Below, in pieces: positions 20,234-29,422 of a DNA stretch of 64,000 nucleotides (the first letter of the stretch is position 1; every line of letters begins with the position of its first letter). The stretch is from Daphnia pulex (Eukaryota > Arthropoda > Branchiopoda > Diplostraca > Daphniidae). The notes under the pieces are model-generated. The model was given only the letters and a program-made list of their open reading frames with translations, was not told the origin of the DNA and searched no databases. A program made the position numbers and the translations under genes. The stretch lies in the NCBI RefSeq assembly GCF_021134715.1, contig NC_060024.1, positions 9,486,001 through 9,550,000 on the forward strand, read 5' to 3'.

Positions 20234-21651
20234 GTATCGATGCTTAACATTGAAACGCATTGAATTTCAATTTGTTTCGTTTCGCAGTCTTAACCCACTT
20301 GGAATTCTGCCACACCCACTAGCATGGATTCGTATTCATTTACCAAATGCAGTAAGAATCGATTGAGTCCAAATGCAGTCTAAAGCCTGTCTAGTTACAG
20401 GTTTAAAGTTCCCCTAAGATTAACTATCGGTCAACAAGTTTCCGCTACAGATCCTGAATTAAGTCCTTGTAAGTCTATTGATTCGTGCAAGGTAATTGTT
20501 TTAATTATTAATGATCCCCACTGAAACATGGAGAACAGTCCGCTTCTAAATACGTTTTAGGAGACCTGTGAAGGTTCAACCCATCCGTCAGTCTTCTCTT
20601 AAATCAGTTGTGAGTATTTGGTCGTTACTGGGTCCCTCCTTTGTGGCCGCAGACTGGACATTTGCCCTTTTTTTTTTCGAGAAGTGTACCTTTAAATCTC
20701 GACACAGTTAATCTACTTTTAAAACCTTTCTGCCTTCCGTGCTTAGTCTTTGCATGGTCTTTGTTCTTAAATTCAATAGTTTGTATTACCCAGATGACGT
20801 GCAGGTGTTGCCCATTGAGGGGTTTTGGTGACAAGGAGTCACTGAACGAAACGCTAAACCAAATGAAAAAAAAATAATATTAAAAAATGTAATGCTAGAT
20901 ACGACATGAAGCTTTTGCTTTCGCAGAAAATAACGTGAATTTGTTTACAGCCAACGATCCTTTATAGATCCGAGCCGAGTCCTTTCCGTCTACATTCGGT
21001 GTGAAGAGCATAACCCAAATTTCAACACATTTTACTGCTTAGCAACGAAAACAAAGCGAGTGTCAAAACATTGTTTTACTTGCGCATACTTTATTGTGGC
21101 AGAAACGCGTTGGTTATGTAACAGGGTGAATTTTTTCCCCCTTTTGTTGATGCAGCATCAAACGACACGGTTCCGGTGGTCATCAACTATTCAAGATGGT
21201 AGACCTGTCAATGTAAAAGACAGGGTAAGGGTAGCTCCTGTAAATGTTATTCATTTATGTTAAATAGCTCCTAGTAGGATCTCATCGTTGATTTTAGGTT
21301 ACAAAATCCATAGCCCTAGAGTTCAGGTATTGTCAATCAATCATTTGATTTGCGTTTTAGATACTCCTAAATCATTTGTGGAAATCTGATTCCCCCCGCT
21401 TCTCCTGGATGGTTACTTAGGATCATTCAAGTTCATTTTTGAGTTATGCGTTGTGAACGTAGCGGACGAACTCTGACAGTCTATCGAGCTTTAACAACTG
21501 CGTCTAATTTCCTATTTTATTGATTTTATTCAATCGTTTTATGAGAAGCTTTGATTTGTATTTTTTAATATTAATAATTTACCTTTTTTATCTTTTTTTT
21601 TTAGATTTTCTTCTCCGACCGCAGGTGCAAGGATTATGTGTTTGAAACTTA
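18478..21651 (+). other. scattered exon-like open segments, unassigned
   Basis: Several short open segments are bounded by good splice signals: an ATG at 18570 followed by GTGAGT; about 19420-19520 between TTACAG and GTGAGT; 20401-20498; 20560-20608; 21153-21223, translating to HQTTRFRWSSTIQDGRPVNV; and a last one near 21604-21651 ending DRRCKDYVFET. I could not join them all in one frame and recognise no domain. The right inverted arm lies between them. This may be an unknown small gene, a non-coding RNA or a relic. Outside these segments 20,234-22,040 shows nothing I can name. Confidence 0.22.
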
Positions 21652-22049
21652 GATAAGTTTGCAGTAGAATATTAAAAAAAAATGCCGACTGTCCTTCAAT
21701 GGCTTCAAACGGTTCGAAATGGAAGATTTATTCATTCACCGAAGAAACGAGTCAAATGACTCAAATGTCAAATGTGGTATTTTTTAAGTGACTAAAATTT
21801 AAGCCATTATCATTTATGATTTGATATTTATTTTGATATGGGTTTTTGTAGACCCATCCCTAGCAAAGTCAACCTGCAGAAAGAAAAAGGCCAGTTTCTA
21901 TGGCCTTGACGCTCGAAGGTCACGGAGATCATTACGTAAAACGTGTCATGCAGTAGTGTAGAGGTTGGGTGAGAACGACACGTGTTGCTTCATTATCAAA
22001 AAGGTCCAATAGTCGCAAGACTTAGGAGGTGAGGGTGAGAAAAAAATCG

Positions 22050-22307
22050 TATAAAAGGAGAGAGAAAAGGTGATTGATACCAGTCGAGTGAACATCTCCG
22101 ACACGGCAACAACTCCATTCTTCGTCGTAATTTCAGTTCGCAATCATGGGTTAATGTTCATTTTTATTTCTAGTCGTAAATCAATTCTATCTTGTTTTCA
22201 GTTGTTGACATGGCTAGTTAATAATTTTCAAATTGTGTATTGTATAGTTAATTATGGCGTTGTCTTGCTGCCGGGTGTTGTATCGTTGATGTCGACTACG
22301 AGGACTG
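22050..22307 (+). pseudogene. YYTT-protein gene copy 1: promoter and signal-peptide exons only
   Basis: A TATA box (TATAAAAGG, 22050-22058) is followed by a short leader ending at ATG (22146). An intron follows, then an exon coding VNYGVVLLPGVVSLMST, which looks like part of a signal peptide. The repeat-coding body is missing; copy 2 begins straight after it. The copy is therefore truncated. The same arrangement in copies 2 and 3 shows what the ancestral gene looked like. Confidence 0.55.
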
Positions 22308-23051
22308 CATAAAAGGAAAGAGAAAAGGCGACAGAAGTCAATCAAGTGTGCATCTCCGACCCGGCAATAACTTCATTCTTCGTCGTATTTCCAGGTCGTA
22401 ATCACGGGTAAATATTCTGTATTTTTACGTGGAATTTTGTATCAATTTATATCTTTTTCTATTTGATCATATGACCGTTATTATTGAATATTGTCTAGTT
22501 AACTATGGCGTCATGCAGCTATTGGTTGTTTCGTCGATATCTGGGTGGACCACTGGTGTGCTGATGCCCCTGGGTATGGCGGATACCAAACCGCAACGCC
22601 GCCGCCTTACTACACAACAACATACGCAACGACCAGTTACTACACCGAGAACGCACAGTTAGGTTTACAGTTACACCGCCAAGGGTCCAGGTGCACCACA
22701 ACTTATGCTGCTCTGAGCTACTACACCGCAGCTTCGAAGTATTTTTCTTCCCCAATCTACACTACCGAAGCGCATGTGCACACCTCCGAGGCTCGCAAGT
22801 ACTACACCAACCAAGGCACCTGAGATTACACAGCTACGTATGCTGTCCCAAGTACTACACCAAGGCTCCAAAGTACTACAGCACTAAGGCACCGGACTAC
22901 TACACGACTATACATGCTGCTCAACCTACGACACCGAGGCTCCAGCTTATTACACCACCAAAGGGGTCGAACACAGTGGCGCCCAAGTACGATGGAAATC
23001 AGTCGGGTGAGCTTCTCCACCACCCAACACGGCAGCCCCGAAGTTTCGAAT
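22308..23051 (+). pseudogene. YYTT-protein gene copy 2, decayed
   Basis: This copy has a TATA-like box (CATAAAAGG, 22308-22316), a leader like that of copy 1, and ACG at 22404-22406 where copy 1 has its start codon. The signal-peptide exon (VNYGVMQLLVVSS) is out of frame with the body. The body (22545-22950) codes PGYGGYQTATPPPYYTTTYA and then repeats of the kind KAPKYYSTKAPDYYTT. Such Tyr-Tyr-Thr repeats are familiar from large sets of secreted, probably matrix or cuticle, proteins in Daphnia. A lost start, a frame break and internal stops mark it as a pseudogene. Confidence 0.65.
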
Positions 23052-24218
23052 AAACTTCGTTTCAAACAGTGGTACGGCGAAGAGCGAAGGTGAGCTCTTT
23101 ATTATTGTAATTTTGTGGAACATGTACTAATGACATGTTTTTTTTTCTAGTCTCTTTTTCGAACAAGACGAATTCTATTGCAATCCCTTCAAGCTAACGG
23201 TGGCGTTGCAGTCGTACAATGACACCGCGTCGTTAAACTTGACATTATTGGTCGGAAAGCCGAACCTCATGATGGCCGTGCCATCACCTACGACAAGTGC
23301 CTTGTAGGTAAACATTTTGTGCTCAACGAAATTCGTATTAAAAGTGTTAATGATTAAACCTTTATGGAATGTTGAATAACTTTGATAATCTTCCTGCTAG
23401 ATAGTATCTGAGAGCCTATTTAAACTGATAGCGATTTATTTTTGTGGTTACGAATCCCTTAAAAATTGTCCTTCATTTTCTTGCTAGGTGGTAAACGAAA
23501 ATCTTTGCCAGTCCTTGAGCGGTGTCCCTAAAGATGTCCACGAGCAATTGACGCTGTTCCACAACATCTATGGTCCAGTCCTCCCTAACTATTTGAGACC
23601 ATGAACTTCCGAGAAGGTGGAAGCGGAAGACGTTAATGAGTTGCCCAAAGCTAATGTTAGGGGTGTAAGTTTGGAAGACGACAAGGTCGCATTGACCTTA
23701 AACGATGGTCAAAAGGTAATTAATTATTTCAATACATGTCTTAGTGATGTTTATAAAAATTAAAAATTATTTAAGCAGATTTAAACTGACCATGTCGTCG
23801 CTGCTGTCGGTTTGGACGTAAACACGGATTTGGCTGTCGCTTCTGGATTGAAAATAGATTCCAATTTTGGTGGCTATCGAGTCAATGCTGAGCTTGAAGC
23901 ACTACCAAATGTCCGGTTGGTAAGAATCCTTGAACATTTTTCATTTCATATTAATTGTAATACTTGTGATTAAAACTTAACCAACATTGACTGCTCTGAT
24001 GTTGTTGTTAGGTAGTTGGTAGATATGAAGTTCTTGTTAAATTAGATTCTAATTATTGGTTTTGGACTTTATTTTGTATTAGGCTGGAGATGATGCGTTT
24101 TTTTTTTGTGATAGCAAATTGGGTCGTCATCGTATGAATCATCACCACCGTGCTGTTGTGTCAGGGCGATTGGCTGGAGAGAAGAATACTGGCAACGAAA
24201 CATGGATGAACAACTGAT
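23052..24218 (+). pseudogene. AIFM1: AIFM1 (apoptosis-inducing factor) pseudogene fragment, introns kept
   Basis: Exon-like blocks match the FAD/NADH-binding oxidoreductase part of AIF: KLRFKQWYGEER (23052-23090), NGGVAVVQ and GRAITYDKCLV (23150-23308), a block with KDVHEQLTLF and DGQK (23489-23715), [20 protein letters not shown] with [12 protein letters not shown] (23779-23921), and [10 protein letters not shown] (24080-24218). Introns remain between them, so it arose by DNA duplication, not through a processed mRNA. It is broken: TGA after VAVVQ, TGA for Trp before TSEKV, TAA before TDHVVAA, one frame shift near 23520, and loss of the segment between the TLF block and LPNYL. The flavin-binding N-terminus and the C-terminal domain are absent. 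It lies between two YYTT-gene copies. Confidence 0.85.
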
Positions 24219-24640
24219 GCAGTGCACTGTCACCAAGTGCATTCTTCGTCGTATTATTAGTACGCAATCGGGTAAATATTCTGTTACATGGAGTTTGCTA
24301 GTTATATAATATTAATGTTCCAATTATTTACCGCCTAGTCAACTATGATGTCGTGCTGCTGTTGGTTGTTGTACCGTTGATGACTGGGTTAACCTGGTGT
24401 ACTCATGTCTCCTGGGTATGGCGGATACCGAAACACAACGCCGCCGCCTTACTACACAATAACAGCATACATACCAGTTACTAGACCGCCAAGGCACCAG
24501 AGTATTACACCACACCTTATAATGCTCCGAGCTACTACACCGAAGCCCTAAAGTTTAACTCTGCCCCGAGTTACATCAACGAAGAAGTCAAGTACTACAC
24601 CGTACCTACACCGTTGGTACTGATGTTGTGTTACCGAAGT
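24219..24640 (+). pseudogene. YYTT-protein gene copy 3, decayed
   Basis: The sequence CATTCTTCGTCGTATTA followed by a donor repeats the leader of copies 1 and 2. The next exon codes VNYDVVLLLVVVPLMTG, the best-preserved signal-peptide core of the three. The following part resembles the start of the repeat body of copy 2, but in a shifted frame and with stops. The start codon is not preserved and the body is short. It is a pseudogene fragment downstream of the AIFM1 relic. Confidence 0.55.
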
Positions 24641-25860
24641 TGCATCATATTTTGTTAAATTGTCATCGTGGCTATGGCAGTTTACCGTTTATAAGTTCAG
24701 AAGCAACAAAAACAAATATGGGATGTTTATGTCAAACAAATAATAAACAAGTTTTGGGGGTTGGGAAGGAAAAGTGGTGGATGTTGGAGGATATTTCAAG
24801 TTTGGATAAATATTCAATTAATCTATAACCCTACATACGTATCCCTACCAATTAACCTCCAAACCCCACAAACATATGCCTTTTCTTCAAACCCCGAAAA
24901 CATACACCTACCATACCAACCCTTAAATCTATACCCTCAACCCTATAAACCAATGTTAAACCTTAACCATGTAACATCTATAATAAATAAAAAAATACAC
25001 TACATGAAATAATTTTTATTTTCTTTTTAAAATGTTCAAAAAATTCAATAAACAGAGCGTCCGGTTCAAGACGATTTTCTTCTGCACGAGTTTAAACGCA
25101 ACCCGCCACCACCGCTGCGGCAATGAGACAAAAAGCGATGTTAGTTTTGAGGAAATCTGCAGTCTTTGTAACTTGACTGACGGAGATTTCCACAAAACAT
25201 AAACCATGGCTATTTGTTTCATTGGGTAGTGGGTTGCATTGTTTAAATCGCACATGCTGTTATAGGACATGTCTACGGCCCCCAGAGATAAGTATCTGGA
25301 CCGAGAAGAAGAGAGAAGTACGAGGCAAGTTTTTCCGGGGAGATGTAGTCATACTAGGCTTCCGGGTTAGACTCATGACCCTCCAAAAGTTTTCATCGGA
25401 TCATGCGCCTTCCAAGTCCCCGTTCGACCAGAGCCCTCCCCTCCTCCTGGTTTCACAGCGGGTGAGTGACCACCGGCGGGCGTTGGTTAGTGGTTAGTTA
25501 GGGAAACGGGGCCACAGAAAAGAAGGGAGCCCAGATATGCACTTGTCATTTATCTAACAACTACACAATGTATCAGTCTTGAATTACAGCATTCTCTCGT
25601 CGGTTTTCACAAGTGGGTGTATGATCAGTAGCGAAGGATTACCCTGTAAGCAGAATGAACATTTATTTGGATAATATTCAAACAAGGTTGTAGCAACAGA
25701 AAACAGTACCTTAAAACAAGAGGACCTGTGTAAGGAAGTAAACAGGGAGATTCAAGGGTAGCAGCCAACGGGTTAGCAAAGAACCTTGTCAACTGTATGG
25801 TCCTTTTTCTTCAAACAACATGACTTCTCATAAAGTCTATCATCATCATGCTACATTAGA
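24641..25860. other. no gene recognised; strongly skewed strand composition
   Basis: A G-rich stretch (24750-24800) is followed by about 190 bases (24826-25015) with only about six G residues, a marked strand asymmetry. From 25,220 to 25,500 the DNA becomes GC-richer with an open but unrecognised frame. I see no supported exon. Confidence 0.35.
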
Positions 25861-26649
25861 AACCTAAAACCTGCAAATAAAAAATAAAGTTACCTTGTCT
25901 ATAATTTGTGGCATCAATGTGCTTGATGTCTATGATCTAAAAGAATAATTTAACTTAAACATTGATAGACTTAAGTGCAGAACAATACTTTAAATACATA
26001 TAAGACTGCAACAAAATAAGTTTAGTGACATGACAAGTAAACTTACACACTAAACCACCAATCGGTTATGTAAGGTTCTCTAGAAGATGGAATGAGAAAT
26101 TGGTCCATGCTTGGGTTAGTGATCTGGCAAGTCCCATAGAATGATTCAGCCGATAATAGTGATGAATCCTAATAAAAGATGAGAAGACTATGTTCCAGCA
26201 ATACTTTACTAAAGCTAGCATTGGTTGTTACCACTCTGTCATTTGGATGACATATTCTGTAGTACCAGGATTTTTAACACAATAGTTGACGGTACTGGCT
26301 TCATGCACCTTTCACATTTTTTCCTGGAAATGGAGGAGAAATAATGATGTTATTAAACAAATATTCGTCAAAGAACACATGCCAAACAAATTGCACAGGA
26401 AATCTAGTCAATTTACCAACGAATTCATTGGTAATTTTCGAAGAAGATAGCTGTAGCTGAACTTTTGACAACGAACCGCCATTAGCCCATATGTGACACA
26501 ACAAACAACATTCTTTCACGCCATCTATTTGACACGTTCAAAACTCAATATCTAAAGGACTTGCCTAAGATAGTCACAAGTCATAAAAGTAACTAAAAAG
26601 ACCATCTCTCTTTGCTTAAATTAGCATGGAATCTTTAGAATTCTACAGA

Positions 26650-27043
26650 GAACAAAGCTCACTTGTAAGTTTCATGCAAATTTTCCGGAAGTATACCGGA
26701 AGTAAGCGATAGCTCCTTAACCGTTGAGCTGTCAACAAGATAAACCAAAAATTCGTGATCTACGTGAAATTTGGGGAAAATTAGGTGTAATTTAAACGAA
26801 ATCCAGAATTTGGTCAAAATCGAGATTTTTCCTGAACTATAGTTCAGGAAAATTCTCAAAACCGGAAGTACGCGTACGTAAAAAACAAAACATGAGCTTC
26901 ACCAAAAATCTGACAAGGATCGCGAATATGTGGTTCTTTTGTACGTCAGATGAATATTTACTAAACTACTGACTGAAATGAGTAAACCGGAAGTAGAAAA
27001 AAAAAGCAATTATCGAAAATTTAACAAGTGAGCTTTGTTGCTG
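26650..27043. mobile_element. MITE-like element with 16-bp terminal inverted repeats
   Basis: ACAAAGCTCACTTGT with flanking bases at about 26652-26667 reappears as its reverse complement ACAAGTGAGCTTTGT at 27026-27043, bounding about 394 bp with no coding capacity. Inside are four same-strand copies of CCGGAAGT (26685, 26696, 26862, 26987) and a perfect 26-bp palindrome (26827-26852). I could not identify a clear target-site duplication. Size, short inverted ends and lack of an ORF fit a miniature inverted-repeat transposable element; the family is not recognised. Confidence 0.5.
26827..26852. repeat. perfect 26-bp palindrome
   Basis: The arms TTTTCCTGAACTA and TAGTTCAGGAAAA are exact reverse complements with no spacer. 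It sits in the middle of the MITE-like element. Confidence 0.9.
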
Positions 27044-28259
27044 GAATAGTAATCGTCAGTTATCACTAAATATTTCAACAAAATAACTACCAATAAATGT
27101 TTAAAAAGATGTGCAAAGTAACTGAAACTGACTGTTTTGACAGCTGCAAATTTTCAAAAAGCCATCTAACGTTAGAAAAAAGAAACGTCCAAGTAAAACT
27201 TTGCGCACAAGAAGGGCCTGATTTTGGAATTATTACACAGACACAGAGTTTAACGCAACTAGATTATTAGTAGATAATCTACGAAAGTAAGTCAATTGTC
27301 GGGTACCTGTGCATAATCCCGTGGTGAGTAACTGCAGGTGTGTAACAGGAAAGGGTAGCGACCACTGAAGTGTTCCAAGTTCCAACTCGTCGGTGAAGTA
27401 AGACAAGTAGCAAAAGCAGTGAAGCTAGATGAGCGTACGTCGGGAAGATAAGGATGGAGCAGAACGTTGGTGGAAGTCACTCTTCCGTCATAGACAAAGG
27501 TCAGCATTGGCTTAGGGATCTCTTACGTGCTCTGTACAAAAAAAAATGTATTACATTAATGAAAATATAACAGTTAATAAAGCATATCAATCTTTACCTA
27601 TAGCCCTCTACTAAGAAGCACACTGAAATTTTCATGATAGAAAACCATAAAAATGGAAATCACTGCAACCAACAGCATTACGCCTCATGTTGAGATTTCC
27701 TGATGCTAAAGAAAGTGTCATTAAGTGTTGCAGTAGCATGGTGATAGATGATACTCATGCTTAGTTGCTTACCTTTATCATATGGGCGAATGGTGATGAA
27801 TTTAGTATGGCATTTGACGTGGTGTGGTTGGTGTGGTAACAGTAATGGGGAAATACCTTGTCTCCGCACATTTGTATTCCACGATATGTGGGATACACAC
27901 AAGAATTTTAGGCTTTTGACAGCATGAGGATGTGATGAATGGAAAGTGACTGAGTGCCAAGTAATAAGCTTGTTGGAATTACTGCCAGCTTGGACTGACA
28001 GTATGCATCTAGAATTGGAAGAAATAAGTTGGTATATAATATCAAAACAAGTAAACTAGGTCAAGATAAACCTACATAATATATGAAGCTCAATTTGGTA
28101 TATGAAATCACAGGAATATAAGTATTAATTAGCTACAATTTGTTTCGCCCTTTTCGCCTCGTTTCACGATGTAAACATAGGCGACACTAGTGACATCTGG
28201 TATTGAGTTTTGAATCCTATGTTGGTTGCACAGTCACAGCTCAAATTATTGAATGACTC

Positions 28260-28332
28260 TGGAGTTCTACTGTCGGGTATTTTTAATAATTTTTAAAAAT
28301 GGAGTTCTACTGTCGTTGGAGTTCTACTGTCG
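28260..28332 (+). repeat. three direct copies of a 16-mer
   Basis: TGGAGTTCTACTGTCG occurs at 28260-28275, 28300-28315 and 28317-28332. The last two are nearly adjacent. No function is evident. Confidence 0.85.
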
Positions 28333-28361
28333 CATACAAAGAAATTTAAAATAAATCAAGC

Positions 28362-28618
28362 GACGCCTCATCCGATTCACCCACCCGTTCACTTTAATTG
28401 TACACAAAGAAAAGAAAATCCTTTAAATTTTAGTAGATCAATTTTTATCATGATCAACTTCAATTTTAGTAAATGATCGCCAGACGTGGAATTTGGTGAA
28501 AAGTAAAAAGAGTAGCAAATTTTATTAAAAATCACGGTTCAACCCGTTTAACATAGTAGGCGACTTCGCGTGTATTCTGAACAGGGAATAAATTTTAAAA
28601 TCTATTTTAAATAATGAA
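28362..28618 (-). mobile_element. third copy of the inverted-arm repeat, truncated
   Basis: This matches the outer part of the left arm at 17668-17935 in reverse complement, including the segments for GCGACTTCGCGTGTATTCTG and GATCGCCAG.CGTGGAAT. It stops at the point corresponding to AGTCGCTT in the left arm, so the tRNA-like head is missing. The outer end near TTAAATAATGAA agrees with the left arm, which helps to define one true element boundary. Confidence 0.75.
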
Positions 28619-28636
28619 CGTTTGCCGCCACTGCCC

Positions 28637-28778
28637 GCCGCCATTGCCCACGTTCTTGAACGTGGTCCCACACGTTCATGTGATGTAAATGAACATGGTC
28701 GCCCGCGTTCGTGTCTTTTAAGTGAATCCTTAGCCCACGTTCACTTACATCATTCACATGAACGTGGGCAATGGCGGC
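28637..28778. repeat. fold-back repeat with 19-bp perfect arms and CACGTTC motifs
   Basis: GCCGCCATTGCCCACGTTC (28637-28655) is the exact reverse complement of 28760-28778. The loop holds further inverted copies of CACGTTCA/TGAACGTG, so several nested hairpins are possible. The DNA is CpG-rich compared with its surroundings. No coding potential is supported. The stretch 28,780-29,422 after it holds the USP5 3' UTR and nothing else that I can name. Confidence 0.8.
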
Positions 28779-29422
28779 CTGCCGGCCACGACACGATCGC
28801 GACCCACGGCAGAAGGAACGGACTGAAAATGAATTTGAATTGGCATGAAAGTCCCCAGCCACTGGCCTGAATGTCTAAATCCTTTCAGGCCAGTGACGCT
28901 AAGCATAAACTCTTACCTTTTTTTAACGTTTTCGATTCATATTTTTTTAAGTCGGGGTTTTTAAACTTTAAAGGGGTTTAGTACATTGTTATTATAGAGT
29001 TATTTTTATAAGTAATATTTATATTGTTTCTTTTTTTTTCACCCATAAGAAACACCCATACCATCTAATGTCGCAACGAACAATCACATGTGACACGGAA
29101 CTACACCGGAAGTAAGCGGCAGCTCCTCAACCGTGATCCGCGAGTGCTAAACATTGTAAGTAGGCCTATCTTTGAAGGCCTTTAACTCGGAAAAAAGGAA
29201 ATTGTGGTGACCGGTGAGTGAAAATTAAATTGGTTAAGTGATAAATAATGCTTAGGTCAGTAAAAAAATTATGATTAAACAGCAAGTTACATGAAGGTGC
29301 AAGTGATCTCTTCGGCAAAACAGTTGTATTCAAGGACGAGAAAACTCTTCTGTTGGTTATTGGTGAAATATCCAAACGGAAATGAAATAAGCAAAAGGCG
29401 AAGTTTACCATAACACGCAGCT

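Larger units (their letters stand above)
25860..28030 (-). other. possible uncharacterised multi-exon transcript (minus)
   Basis: Read on the minus strand, several short open blocks carry plausible acceptors and donors: 27857-27994 (contains NKLITWHSVTFHSSHPHAVK), about 27306-27510 (MLTFVYDGRVTSTN onwards, donor GTACCC), about 26300-26519 (contains FVWHVFFDEYLFNN), 26047-26170 (contains ESFYGTCQITNPSMDQF) and 25895-25938. I recognise no family and did not find one frame through all of them. A MITE-like element lies inside. It may be a lineage-specific gene or a non-coding RNA. Confidence 0.25.

Noticed and set aside
20625-20834. Minus-strand frame with KCPVCGHKGG, a possible zinc ribbon
   Set aside because: A single CxxC in a short isolated frame, with no second cysteine pair, splice context or neighbour support.
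22545-22823. A functional secreted YYTT protein
   Set aside because: The start codon is missing, the signal exon is out of frame with the body, and stops follow.
28260-28332. A CRISPR-like array
   Set aside because: Only three 16-base units with unequal spacing in a eukaryotic genome.
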